A stretch of DNA of 64,000 nucleotides from Nansenia antarctica (GCA_963989245.1 OZ022339.1:18280662-18344661), one strand, 5' to 3'. Shown: positions 12,276 through 24,159, numbered from the stretch's first letter. The notes: generated by a model not told the origin, from the letters alone. Numbers and translations: made by a program.

Positions 12276-12312
<37 letters not shown>

Positions 12313-12397
12313 CCCTCCCGTGCCGCTATGTGATTCTGATTCATGTCAGATTTGGCATGTGATGTGTGGCAATGTGAGTTAGACTGTGTGTGCGTGT

Positions 12398-12440
<43 letters not shown>
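12144..12440. repeat. GT compound microsatellites
   Basis: GT tracts at about 12148-12310 and 12385-12440. The second direct copy of the 27-bp core is at 12252-12278. Confidence 0.9.
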
Positions 12441-12441
<1 letters not shown>

Positions 12442-12652
12442 CTCCGTGTGTGGCTCTGGGTTCTTGTATGTGTGAACAGCAGGGACCTCTTCTCTGGTCA
12501 CATGATTGAGTAGTCATCCAGGTCTTTGAGGCTGAAAGACCATCAAAAGAGCCTTTGTTTACAACTGGAGTGTGGAAATCCTGAGCTGGGCGCTCCGCTC
12601 CTGCAGGGCCGGATAATGCTCTCTGTGGGGCTCTCTCCCCCTCCGCAGAAAG

Positions 12653-12654
<2 letters not shown>

Positions 12655-12702
<48 letters not shown>
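12655..12702. repeat. (CT)n microsatellite
   Basis: About 48 bp of pure CT. Confidence 0.9.
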
Positions 12703-12707
<5 letters not shown>

Positions 12708-13086
12708 GTTAAATCATTTCGGAGAGTCGTTTTGAATCTCTATCTCTCTCAGGGAGACCCACCCCTGTCCTGAGCCAAACAGAACTCACCCAACGGGCCT
12801 CTTTCCTCCCCTCTCTCCTCTTATATCGGGGATCTGAGGGGGGGGGGGGGGGAATGGGGGTTGAACGGAGTTGAAAGGGGTTCGAATATGCGTCTCCGTG
12901 GCAACCTGTCGAGTGGCTCTTGTCCCGGGCTTTCAAAAGAAGCAGGGGGGGGGGGGGTCATGTGACTGTAAAAAGAGAGGCTTGAATTCCTCCTCCGAAC
13001 TGCCCCCTGTGTTTCAGCCCACGGGGGAGAGCAGGGACCCCCCAAGCTCTGGGAAACAAGCTGTCCATCCCCATCCTCACACTTAT

Positions 13087-13150
13087 CCCCCCCCCCCCCC
13101 CCCCTTCCTCTCTTCACCCCCCCCCCCCCCCCCCTTCCTCTCTTCACCCC
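13087..13150. repeat. Duplicated poly-C plus TTCCTCTCTTCA unit
   Basis: Two copies of a unit of about 32 bp, each a C-run of 16-20 followed by TTCCTCTCTTCA. The C-run lengths are likely assembly-sensitive. Confidence 0.85.
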
Positions 13151-13618
13151 CCTCTCCCCGGGTAAGTGAGGGATTCGATCTATTGAGGAAAATTGTTTTT
13201 CACAGAAACGAATCTACCCCTGCCGTTCTGGTTTCGTCGAGATATTTCATTGTAGCAGCTGCCACCCTCAGGCATCCACAGTGAAATGTCACGTCAGAAA
13301 TTAGCCCTGTTCTGAACCCCTTCTGTCAGGGAAAAAAATCGCTATTCTTCACACAACAGGGTGATTGCTGTGTGAAGTCACGCTTGACTTCTACGCTTTT
13401 GTGGCATTCTGCAAGATGTCAAAAATTGACGTCCTACTATTTGAAAAATATAGGTACTTATTGTAAAATACAAGGCTAAGTGGGTCACCATCAGCTTCCT
13501 GTTATTTGAAGTAGGTGTAATAGTTGCATTTATTATGTCACTTATTTTAGTGTAAGTATATTTTATTACAAATGTATTATATATATTTTATTTTTAGTAT
13601 TATAGGCTATTGTAATTG

Positions 13619-13790
13619 GACTGACTTATATAGAGCCTTATTCCAAAGTGCTTTACAATGGCCTCTTATTCACCCATTCACACACCAATGGCGGCAAGCT
13701 ACAATGCAATTTTGGGTTCAGTGTCTTGCCCAAGGACACCTCGACATGTAGCCAGCCGGGGATCGAACCACCGACCTTGCGATCATTAGA
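13619..13790 (-). mobile_element. tRNA-derived SINE, - strand, head-truncated
   Basis: Reverse complement of the SINE at 247-495. The tail (ttatatagagcc...aaagtgctttacaa) is at the left. The B box (ccggggatcgaacc, 13756-13769) is present. The A-box end is lost near 13790, replaced by a short palindrome (agccggctctatgaagagcc). Confidence 0.8.
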
Positions 13791-13986
13791 AGCCGGCTCT
13801 ATGAAGAGCCTTCTTTGCCTTCGCGCATCCATGAGCCTTGGGGCGCCCAAACACCCTGTCGCCGGTTTGTGGTTTGACCCTCCTCGGACCACTGTCCAGG
13901 TACTTACCATTGCTGACCAGAGACCCCCACAAGCCTCGTGGACCCAGAGACGCTCTGACCCAGTCGTCTGGCCATAGTCTCTCAGG

Positions 13987-14326
13987 CACTGGCGGACTCG
14001 GGGGGGGGCAGTGGGGGCGACCGCCCCTCCTGGTGCCCCCACGGTTGAAAAACGTCTCTCTTAAGTGCCCTTTTGAGTGGCGAAAATTAGAGGACGTGCC
14101 CTATTGGTGGCCCTCCAATGGTCTAAACTTGACCATGTGCCCCCACCGTTGAAAAACGTTGCACTAAAGTGCCCTTTTGAGTGGCAAAATTAGAGGATGT
14201 GCCCTATTGGCTGCCCTTCCAGTGGTCTAAACTTGACCGTGTGCACTGATGGGGTCCCATGTTGTGCAGTAGGTGCCCTTTTTTTCTTTCCGCCCCTGCC
14301 CTTCAAACAGCCTGTGTCCGCCACTG
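13987..14326. mobile_element. hAT-type MITE with internal tandem duplication
   Basis: Termini are CACTGGCGGAC (left, one mismatch to the canonical CAGTGGCGGAC) and GTCCGCCACTG (right). The 8-bp flanks CTCTCAGG and CTCTCTTT match at 5 of 8 positions, so the target-site duplication has decayed. The interior holds two units of about 104 bp (14034-14137 and 14138-14241), each with ttgaaaaacgt, gtgcccttttgagtgg and ggtctaaacttgacc. It is non-autonomous, with no transposase. Confidence 0.7.
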
Positions 14327-14896
14327 CTCTCTTTCTTTACTCCTGACCATTTCTCCTGCATCCAACACATCAACTTCAAGAACGGACTGTTCACTCGCTG
14401 CCTAATATATCCCACCCCTTGACAGGTGCCATGGTAACAAGGTTAAGCATCATCATAATAATGTTATTCACTTCACCTGTCAGTGGTCATACTGATTTGG
14501 CTCGTTGGTGTACATGACTGCTAGGAATATCAGGTATAATTCCACTCAAGTCTTCTCTCACCAAAACTCCTAGCTGTATCAATATCAACATGAATCCAGA
14601 GTGTTTGGGTCTGATAGTAATGGAGATTATGATGTTCTTATCTGACACACCGCGTGGCAATCTCACCATAAGCAGAGGGGGAAATTAGAATATCGGTGGA
14701 AATGAATTATAAACATAGTCATGTATTTATTTATTTTATTTTTGGGGGACTTTCAAAAGGAGTCAAACAGCAGGCCAGTAACAGAGCCTCTGTTTGAAGA
14801 TAAGAGAACATTATGAGAATGTGAAAGTTGAGTTGTTGAGAGAAACTCTTCCGTATCTCTGGAGTGAGTCGTGCCATGCAGGCATGTTTAGCCTAC

Positions 14897-15001
14897 TGTG
14901 TAGATAGCCAGTTGGCTAGTACAGGTTCATGTTTACTGTGTAGATAGCCAGTTGGCTAGCACAGGTTCATGTTGGCTAGCACAGGTTCATGTTTACTGTG
15001 T
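14897..15001. repeat. Short tandem duplication in intron
   Basis: The phrase tgtgtagatagccagttgg with ctagcacaggttcatgtttac is repeated 2-3 times in units of about 25-50 bp. Confidence 0.75.
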
Positions 15002-15507
15002 AAACAAACAACAAGTCAACAATAAAAGTAATTAAAAAAAAAAAGTGACAATAGAAGATAGTGAAAGATGTCTTGCCTAGGGCACCAACACGGCCCCAAT
15101 AGTCCCACTGGATGACTCAGCTTTCTGACGGTTTTGGATTTGTATTCAGAGGAAAAGACGCTGCAGACAACTGGATAGTAATTGATAATCCATCCGATCG
15201 ATCGATCGCGCTAAAGTTCACCCTCAGAGCTCAGTTCAAACCGCCGTCGCGCGACTCAGACGACTTTCTCTCTGGTAGTCGTAGGAGTGATTTGTAGTAC
15301 CGTGGTGTTACCGTGGCAGTAGCCTATTAGAATGCGCGGTTCACACAGCGCCCCGGTGCACTGTGGGGGGACACCTCTCCTCTCCACTTAAATTTCCTTT
15401 TTTTTTTCCTGAAGCCAAATTAACATGAAAGCTCTGTGTGTCTGGGGCCTTACGTGGAGCGCCGAGAGATTATCACCCCAGATGCTGAATGCTTCCTTAA
15501 ATCTACC

Positions 15508-15577
15508 CCCCCCTCCTCCTCCTCCTCCTCCTCCTCCTCCTTCACTTCCTCTGACCTACCATGACTCGAGTGTGATT

Positions 15578-15615
<38 letters not shown>

Positions 15616-15680
15616 GCACACACAAGGACACATGCTCCCTATGTGCTCTCTCGTGTGTGTGTGTGTGTGTGTGTGTGCGT
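15508..15680. repeat. (CTC)n, (CA)n and (GT)n cluster
   Basis: A CTC trinucleotide run (15510-15541), a CA tract (15580-15614) and a GT tract (15653-15679) lie within 170 bp. The CA and GT tracts could fold back on each other. Confidence 0.85.
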
Positions 15681-16354
15681 GCCCCAGTACACACTAGTAG
15701 AAATGCATTAAAACCTCTAAGACATACGACATACACCCATAACCAATAAGACATACCTACAACATACTTAACACATACATAAGACATAGGATAAGTTAAC
15801 AGACAAGCCCGTCTCTTGTCTCTGACTGTATCAATCCAACCCTCCCCTCACATCCTGTCCGACCAGGAAAGGCTTCTCCCCACACCAGAGTGACTGTTCT
15901 CAGAATACCCAGCAGGCTAATTTTGCCCTCCCCATCTCTTCTCATTGTGTCCGTTCTAAGACAAAGGGCAGACATGGTTTGTTGTTCGAGCCTTATATAA
16001 TCAAACAGCCTCTTGTTGGTGTTTGGACACGCAGTTGCTGTATAAACACTTGTGCAACATGGAGACCTTCTGGGACCTTTTATCCCACTTTGTTGCGTAA
16101 CTCCCTGGTCATATGAGTGTTCGTGTATGTGTGTAGCCAGAGTCAATTTGGTCGCTGGTCTCCATGGTGCATTGGCAAACTGTCGGGAGAAACACGTACT
16201 CTGTTTGCAGATGTGAATTCTAACGAGTGTTCATCTAATTAGCCAGCTATGCCACATAAAAGGAGAGCTACAAGTCCAATTAACATATATATTGGATTAA
16301 GAGCCAATTACACTCATGTGCTGTAATGCAGAGGTAATCTTTCCCTCTATGGCT

Positions 16355-16359
<5 letters not shown>

Positions 16360-16391
<32 letters not shown>

Positions 16392-16676
16392 CTACTTTTT
16401 GTGCGTGAATGCTTGTCTGCGTGTGTGTGTGTGTGTATGTATGTATGTGTATGTGTGTGTGTACCTACTTTTTGTGCGGGAATGCTCGTCTGCGTGCGTG
16501 TGTGAATGCTCATCTGAATAGTGGTGAATGCGTGCATGTGTGTGCGTGCGTGTGTGCGAGCGAGAGAAAACAAACAGGAAGCGGGGGCCCTTCCACAGTG
16601 TGTTTTCTCTGCGACGCCTCTCCGCAGCGTCTGTGCGTCCTGTCTCAGCTGGAAGGGGGCGGGTGTCTGTCTGTCT

Positions 16677-16708
<32 letters not shown>
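16360..16708. repeat. GT tracts with a duplicated gtacctactttttgtgcg segment, and a CA tract
   Basis: The segment gtacctactttttgtgcg occurs twice (about 16388 and 16462) between GT tracts, so the whole unit of about 74 bp is duplicated. A CA tract lies at 16679-16708. Confidence 0.85.
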
Positions 16709-16710
<2 letters not shown>

Positions 16711-17144
16711 GTGCTTGTCTCCAGCTGCACGGTAATGAATGCAAGTCCCTGGGTGACCGTGTCTCTGGAACAGCCCAGCAGCCCGAGCAGAGAGAGGCTC
16801 TCAGACTGATTATCCCATTAGCCGCAGTGACTCCCACTCTGTTTGGCTCCGGCAGCGTTGTCGTGGGGACGGGAACATACTAGAAAAGTTTCTAGTCAAG
16901 AGATCGGGTCGGGACGGGACGGGGGGGGAAAGCATCCGTAGTCCGTCCGTGCGATTGCGAGAGACAGGAAGGGCAGGAGGAGAGGATGAGGTGACGCAGT
17001 GGCCTGCTGCCAGGAGAGGGAGGGGAGGGGGTGGGGGTGGGGGGGTAGGGGGTGTTCAGAGATAGCAGCTGTACTCACTGGGTGAGTGGGACACGTTCCT
17101 GGAGGGCTGGGGGGAGAGGGAGAGGGAGGGAGGGGGGGGGGGGG

Positions 17145-17256
<112 letters not shown>

Positions 17257-17752
17257 CCGAATTCCGTCCGTCCGGTTTCCGAATCCACCCCCCGTCCTCC
17301 CTCTCCTTCCCTCTTCAGCCAATCAGAGCGCGTCACCCTTCCTACTCCCAAACAGCTGATCCGAGGAGGCTGTCGGAGTCCACCCCCCCCCTCTTCGCCT
17401 TTGCCTTCGGGCGGGGGAGCTACGTCGTAAAAGTTGTCGTAGCGGTCACTCCCGACCCCCCGCTTTAATCACCAACGTTACTCATCTCTGCTTTTGGCCG
17501 ATGTCAATAACCAGCGATTATGTCATGAGAATCACAGCCATAAATATTGCTACGGAATCTGTTCTGTGAAATAGGAGAAAAGCTGGGTGCTGGTGGGTCG
17601 TTGCGTACTGTGCTGGCCACATTGAGAGAGGAGTAGATAGATATATTGAAAGCGATTTCCTGCCAAAATCCCCAAATAGCATGTCAGTCATGATCGAAAG
17701 AGAGGGAACCAAAGGCGGAAAGAGAGAGGGAGAGATCAAGAGAAGAGAAATA

Positions 17753-17753
<1 letters not shown>

Positions 17754-17805
<52 letters not shown>

Positions 17806-18085
17806 TCCTGGCAGTCATTGTTTTCCAAAGGTCATAGTGATCCCAGCCTGAATAGCATCGGAATTATTCCTCTTTATGCAAGCTGACATAAAAAGCATTC
17901 CACACACACGGACCTGAGCACACTACCAAAGGGGACAGATAGACACACATACACACACACACACTCAGAGATAGACATATGGACAGACAGACAGACACAT
18001 AAACACACACACACACACTCAGAGATAGACATACGGACAGACGTCCAGACAGACAGACAGACAGACAGACTGACTGACTGACAAA
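17754..18085. repeat. CA/GA run and CAGA-type tetranucleotide repeats
   Basis: CACA then GAGA at 17754-17803. Two similar blocks of about 60 bp (aagggga...cacactcagagatagacat) at 17935-18025 are followed by (CAGA)n and (CTGA)n at 18040-18082. Confidence 0.8.
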
Positions 18086-18764
18086 CACACAGACAGTGGA
18101 GCCTCTAGCGGGCTGTTTGCATTGACATTTCCACTATTAGAATATCACAATTCTATCCAGAGTCAGTTCATAGTGACGTCTTTTCTGTGCAGTGTCATTT
18201 TCACTGTCTCGTGATTCTAAACGGTTCCGTGTGATACCGGGGTCAGCGAGTTAAGCTTTGACTTTGACACTCAACGCACCCAAAAACAACACATCCTCCA
18301 GGTTCAAATCCCCCGTATCGTCCTCTCCGATCTTATTCCACTTCTGCCCAGTGTCGACTAAATCCCGTGCGACACGTGGATTCACAGTCTCTGAACGTTT
18401 GATGACAGCCGAGTCGAATCGAAACGGCATCTCCCGTTCGCATAACCCAGTCCCAAGGAAACGATTTAAAACCACTCGGGAAAACAAAGACACAGGACCC
18501 GTTGAAAAAGGGGCTTTTAAAGAGTTAAGCGCTCCGAGCACACAGATGCATGTTAGCGTGGTCTCGGATTAGACCAAGCCCGTCATGTTGGGTAGTACAC
18601 ATGCGGCGCTCCGATCGCACAGGCTTCCCTGCTTGCGGCCATAGGGAGAGATGGGAGGGAAGGATGCAAAACCACAAAATAGACTGAAGGGTGTCTGAAG
18701 CATTTGTGTTGGACGGAAATCAACCTTTATTGATGTTTGCTCCAAGCACTTGATCCTCAGCACA

Positions 18765-18800
18765 TGCACACACACACACACACACCGAGACGCACGCACG

Positions 18801-18832
<32 letters not shown>

Positions 18833-18990
18833 ATCGTACTAACACAAACATCCACATACACACACACAAACAAGCACGCACACACACACAGAGACGCACG
18901 CACACACACAATCGTACTGACACAAACATCCACATACACACACACACACAAACAGGCACGCACACACACACACAGGCACACACACTCTTC
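18765..18990. repeat. CA compound microsatellite with a duplicated block of about 70 bp
   Basis: The segment caatcgtact(a/g)acacaaac plus atccacatacacac is present twice (about 18831 and 18909) between CA and CACG tracts. One copy reads TACTAAC and the other TACTGAC. Confidence 0.85.
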
Positions 18991-19564
18991 TATATCTGCC
19001 TGGCTTCTGAGCCGTGGCAGTGTGAGTTGTGCAGAGCGGGTCTTTGTGTGTCTGCGCTTGGCAGCGTTTCACAGTACCAGCAGGAAGGGCCCACGGCAAC
19101 ACTGTCACAGAGGGACCGGGAGAGAGAGAGTGCAGGAGAGAGATAGAGAAACAAGAGAGGGCCTAGCAGAGGGTGGGGAAACATTAGGAGGAAAACAAGG
19201 TAAAAGGGCAGTTTAGAGTCTCGTTTGTTCTCAAAGCAAAACTTAAATCGTTTGCGCAGAGTGGAAAGAAATGAGAAAGCTTCCTAACCTTCCCGACACG
19301 ACTCCTAGCCTCGACGCTGACTTTCAAAAGAGAAGAAGAAGTCGACAGTCATGGTGGACTGACTCTTCCTCACCAGAACCCACAGCAGCACAGGTGCTAC
19401 AGAGTCCGTCAGGACTCACAGAGTGACAACACAGCGCCCCTCGCTGGCTCCGTGCTGCAACTGCAAGTTATGGAACTGAGATATGAACGTTGTCCACCTG
19501 AACGAGTAGAGGACCGAGTCCAAAACAGAAAGATCGCCTCGCCCCCCTTGCTCTTATACTATAC

Positions 19565-19702
19565 CCCCCCCCCCCCCCACACACACACACACACCCTAAC
19601 CACACACACACACACATGCGCACATACACACCGACCACACACACACGCGCACGCGCCGCACACACACCGACTCCACACACACACACACACACACACTTCA
19701 TA
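19565..19702. repeat. Poly-C plus CA/CG microsatellite
   Basis: A C run, then CA tracts interrupted by CCGACCACAC and ACGCGCACGCGCC. Confidence 0.85.
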
Positions 19703-20099
19703 TTCATATTGTAGCGTCAATGTTGCTCAAAGATAATCGAACGGTACCACTCAAGGACGAGTGCTCCATTTGTTGATTAAATAACAAGTCAGGGTGATTT
19801 ATCTCAGCAGAGCGGCCCCTCCAAGGACTATTAATCACTCCAAACATCGCTTATTAAAAAGTATTGATGTTTTGATCTATACAGGATTCAGTGAGTGTTG
19901 TGTTGTTTTTCCGAGGGCCTTATTTGAGTCTTTGCTCATAGTCTCTTTTTCAGAAGCCCCCTCTCACTCCCCTCCCGCTGAGAGCCCTCATCTCATCTTT
20001 ACAAGTCTTCCACAAAATCGAGGTTCTGATAAAAACAAAGTCTGATTGCATTTTTTCCTGGAGTTAATTGTTGCTCCAGGCACGGAAATGAGTCTAGCC

Positions 20100-20720
20100 T
20101 AGTGATGTGAGAAGAGTTGGACTCAGATGAACAAATACTTCAGTACTGTTTGTCTGTTTGTCAGATGAGCAGATTAGAGATGTGTAGTGAGTTATCCCAG
20201 ACACAGCTGAACGGATAAGACATTGATCTGGGTGGACAGACGAGACAAAGATCAACATGTACCAGAGTGAACAGTAACGTGTGAGATTCCACTGGAAGTA
20301 CAAGCAAATGCCTCCAAAGTAACTGGGTGACGCTTCATCATACAGCAGGATAATGACCCAGAACACACTGTCATAGCAACTAGGGAGGTTTTCAGACCCA
20401 AAAAGTGGAAAGTTGTTGACTGCAAAATCAATCTCCAGATTGATATCCTCTTGAACATGCAGTTGATCTGCCGAAGAGGAGACTTAAGGCGAATCGTCCT
20501 CAAAACAAACAACAAGTGAAGATGGCTGCTGTACAGGCCTGGCAGAGAGGGAATATACCCAGTGTCTGGTGGGGTCAATGGTTCGCAGACTTCAGGATGT
20601 TATTGCTTGCAAAGGTGTCAACCAAATAAGCATTAAGTAAGCAATAAGCAACCAATAACATTTAAGATTTAAATCTGTCCCATCACTTTTGGGTACCCTG
20701 AAACAGGGGGACTAAGCATA
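20100..20720 (+). pseudogene. Tc1-like transposase fossil
   Basis: Translated pieces on the + strand match the Tc1/mariner transposase catalytic domain. A WTDETKIN-like segment is at about 20231-20260. The hallmark QQDNDPEHT is at about 20344-20370. A segment resembling the C-terminal part of Tc1-like transposases (reading RRGDLRR...VLKTNNK) follows at about 20465-20520. Frame changes, a stop at about 20518 and an internal deletion between the two catalytic motifs show it is dead. Downstream, atctgtcccatcacttttgg...ccctgaaa resembles the 3' inner end of fish Tc1 elements. No terminal inverted repeats were identified. This is an ancient insertion in the qki intron. Confidence 0.7.
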
Positions 20721-21116
20721 AACGTGTTGTAATTTCTGAATGGTGAAACCAACAAACTTGCAGGGCTGACATGTTTACATTGCTAAATAATAATAATAAT
20801 AATTCAATATTCATGATTTATTTTATTGCCATGTGTGCCAAAAGTGTATTACATCCCATTATACAAGTACAAGAGAGTAACATTCTTATGGCTTCAGTTT
20901 CAATCGACATTGCAGCAGCAAGAGAAAACTAAATGGCAATGGAAAAAATTAGGCAAGATACAATTGAGCAATACAATAATAGAATAGTAAAACAATGTCA
21001 TTTCTCATTATAATCCATAATGGCATAATGCATCTAGTGGGACTTTGCTAGCTAGCTAAAAAGCTAACACCTGTGACACATTTGTTGATGGCATGTAACT
21101 CACTACATAGTTAACA

Positions 21117-21338
21117 AGCGGCTGTGGCGCAGGAGGTAGAGCCGGCGTCTAACCGCGGCTGGCCACATGTTGAGGTGTCCTTGGGCACTGAACCCCAAAT
21201 TGCTCCCGATGAGCGGTGCCGGCACCTTGCATGGTAGCTTGCCGCCATCGGTGGGTGAATGTGTGAGTGAACGGATGAACGAGAGGCCGTTGTAAAGCGC
21301 TTTGGAATAAGGCGGTATATAAGACAGTCCGTTTACCA
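21117..21338 (+). mobile_element. tRNA-derived SINE lacking the B box, inside a direct repeat
   Basis: Head GCGGCTGTGGCGCAGGAGG and tail aaagcgctttggaataaggc match the SINE at 247-495. An internal deletion after gccggcgtct removes the B box. The flanking segment ggcatgtaactcactacata occurs both before (21091) and after (21366) the SINE. That repeat is far longer than a normal target-site duplication. Confidence 0.8.
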
Positions 21339-21524
21339 TTTAACAAGCAAACACGTTTGGCTCTGGCATGTAACTCACTACATAGTTAACAAACTAACAC
21401 ATTTGACTCACTGTCGGTGTGTCGGCAACAAACATACAAACGTGTACATACACACAGCTTAGTAAACAACGCATGGAACTCACTTACCCAGAAATAAAGC
21501 AGACGGCGTATCGACAGACCACAG

Positions 21525-21775
21525 TCCTGCAGGATGCAACCTCAGCAAATATGTTCAAGTCAAGACTAAAAGCCTATCTTTTTAATATTGCCTTTAAATG
21601 ACTAAATAATTAAATTAATATTATAAAAACCCATCCTTTTAATATTGCCTTTAAATTACAAAATAATTAAATTAAGATTATATAATGATTAAAGCACTTT
21701 GAGCTGCAACGTTTGCAGGAAAAGCGCTATACAAATAAAGTTATTATTATTATTATTATTATTATTATTTATGAC
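21525..21775 (+). mobile_element. L2-like LINE 3' fragment
   Basis: It reads DATSANMFKSRLKAYLFNI and AFK, then a stop, and continues with the duplicated 3' tail and a (TTA)n microsatellite, as in the copy at 1905-2218. It is 5'-truncated. Confidence 0.8.
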
Positions 21776-22010
21776 GGTGTGTGTTGGGTGTTTCCGAAGG
21801 GGATAACCCTGGCTTTCACACCATGAGAAGGTTTGGTTGCCGGGGGTGACGGTGCTGGGGGTTGAGTGACCCATGGGTTCCCAGTTCATTTTAAAAGTGG
21901 CCCACTATGAAAGGTCATTGGGGACCCCTGGTGTAGATGTAGTTTCCAATGTTCCAATGAGAGGTGAGCCCAATCTGTACACACTTCAACAGTGCAACGT
22001 TTGACACTTG

Positions 22011-22012
<2 letters not shown>

Positions 22013-22071
<59 letters not shown>

Positions 22072-22077
22072 TGTGTG
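22013..22077. repeat. (GT)n tract forming the 3' splice site region of the QUA2 exon
   Basis: About 60 bp of TGTGTG runs up to TTTGTGTGTGACAG|GCC. The tract occupies the position of the polypyrimidine tract of the exon starting at 22082. Confidence 0.95.
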
Positions 22078-22081
22078 ACAG

Positions 22082-22169
22082 GCCGAGGGAGAGGATAGTC
22101 TGAAGAAGATGCAGCTGATGGAGCTGGCCATCCTCAACGGCACCTACCGAGACGCCAACATCAAGTCAC
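22082..22169 (+). CDS. qki: qki coding exon: QUA2 region
   Basis: This 88-bp exon enters in phase 0 and exits after the first base of a codon. It encodes AEGEDSLKKMQLMELAILNG then TYRDANIKS. This is the QUA2 segment of the STAR domain, which contacts the RNA bases 5' of the KH-bound core and is essentially invariant in vertebrate QKI. The acceptor is TGACAG preceded by a GT microsatellite. The donor is TCAC|GTAAGAATG. A CT microsatellite begins about 16 bases after the donor. The split proline codon (C + CC) is completed by the exon at 23159, confirming the splice. Confidence 0.95.
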
Positions 22170-22183
22170 GTAAGAATGACATC

Positions 22184-22590
<407 letters not shown>

Positions 22591-22824
22591 GTTGCCAGGC
22601 AAGGCACTGACTGACACTGGGTGGGCTGTGGGGGGCTGTTGTATGTAACTCCAACTGTTCTTTTAACAAATGAGGACTTTGTGTGCCATGCAGAGTAGCT
22701 GAGCAGCTGTTGTGTGGGTAGCTGTACATGTCAGCTGTACATGTCAGCCATGAGAGAGTCTGTCCAACATATCTCATTCTCCTACTACCACTCTTAGCGA
22801 TACTAACGTGTGTTATGTTTCCAT

Positions 22825-23157
22825 CCTCCCTCCCTCCCCTCCCTTGTCCATCCCCTTCCTCCCTCCCCTCCCTCCCTTGTCCATCCCCTCCCTCCCTTGT
22901 CCATCCCCTTCCACCCTCCCCTCCCTCCCTTGTCCATCCCCTCCCTCCCTCCCTCCCTTGTCCATCCCCTCCCCTCCCTCCCTTGTCCATCCCCTCCCTC
23001 CCTCTCTTGTCCATATCCTCCATCCCCTCCCTCCCTCGTCCATCCTTTTCCTCCCTCCGTTGCCCATCCCATCCCCTCCCTCCCTTGTCCATCCCCTCCC
23101 TCCCCTCCCCTGTGTCCCCTCCCTCCCCTCCCCTGTGTCCTCTCCCCTCTCCCTCCA
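22825..23157. repeat. Polypyrimidine minisatellite (CCCTCCCTCCCTTGTCCAT type)
   Basis: About 330 bp of CCCTCC with TTGTCCATCC punctuation, in variable units of about 19-25 bp. It runs directly into the acceptor of the qki exon at 23159. Confidence 0.9.
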
Positions 23158-23158
23158 G

Positions 23159-23455
23159 CCGCCTTGGCCTTCTCCCTCGCCGCCACCGCCCAGGCGCCCC
23201 GCCTCATCACGGGGCCCGGCAGCCTCCTCCAACAGGGCTCCCTGCGCACGCCCACCCCGGCCGGCCCCACCATCATGCCCCTGCTCCGGCAGATCCAGAC
23301 CTGCATGCCCAACGGCTCCCCCCACCCGGGGGCCACCCTGCTGCCCCAGGGGCCCGAGTCCGGGCTGATCTACGCCTCGCCCTACGACTACCCCTACACC
23401 CTGGCCCCCGCCACCTCCATCCTGGAGTACCCCATCGACTCCAGCGGGGTGTTAG
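23159..23455 (+). CDS. qki: qki coding exon: proline/tyrosine-rich C-terminal region
   Basis: This 297-bp exon encodes P-ALAFSLAATAQAP..., RTPTPAGPTIMPLLRQIQT and YPYTLAPATSILEYP, ending SSGVL plus the first base of a Gly codon. It matches the region of vertebrate QKI between the STAR domain and the isoform-specific tail, which carries proline-rich and tyrosine motifs used in Src-family kinase regulation in mammals. Third codon positions are strongly GC-rich (many CCC/GCC), in contrast with the AT-rich terminal exon. The donor is TTAG|GTAAGC, leaving phase 1 for the alternative tails. Reading through the donor gives a histidine/proline-rich extension ending at 23583, which I regard as intronic. 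Confidence 0.95.
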
Positions 23456-23761
23456 GTAAGCATGCTGCGTGCCCCTGCGATTGCCCCGCGGCCCCCCCTC
23501 ACCACCACCACCACCACCACCCCCCCGCCCACGCCCAGTGGAACCACCCCAACGCCATGTTGCTCCTGCGCCACTCCTCTTAGAGAACCCTGTCCCTTTT
23601 CAGAATAAATCCCCCCCCCCCAAAAAGCCTCCCAAGCCAAGTGCCCCCCCCCCCACTGGAGATCGTCCTCCCTCAGAGAGAGAAGGGTCGACCGTAACAA
23701 CACTCCAGCTCTCTCTCTCTCTCTCCAAGTCTTCGTTTTTTTCACTATCCTGAGACACACG

Positions 23762-23764
<3 letters not shown>

Positions 23765-23857
<93 letters not shown>
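23765..23857. repeat. (CT)n microsatellite, about 93 bp
   Basis: A pure CT run after TCTCTTTCT. Shorter CA and GT tracts are at 24324-24346 and 24889-24911. Confidence 0.95.
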
Positions 23858-23859
<2 letters not shown>

Positions 23860-24159
23860 GTATGACGGCGTAAATGTGAACTGCTACGAAACGGCATCAA
23901 AATGCCGAAAGCAGCTTTCGTCGGGGTTCAGGGTTGATTTTACACACCTGCAGGGTTTCCCTCTCAGCCACTAAACAGACAGATTTTGCGGCCCGGCAGC
24001 AGAGGGGGAACCAGAACTTCGACTGTTTGGTGTTTGGTGGAAGGGAGAACGGGGTGGGAGAACGGGGTGGGAGAGTGGGTGGGGGTGATTGGGGGGGGGG
24101 GTTTGAGACGCAAAAGCGAAGATTTCACCCTGTCTCTCTCTCTTGTGTGACCTATACAG

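Noticed and set aside
23456..23583. Read-through extension of the proline-rich exon with a run of histidines
   Set aside because: A strong GTAAG donor sits at 23456, the downstream QKI-5 exon joins in phase, and the extension has no counterpart known to me. A retained-intron isoform remains possible but unsupported.
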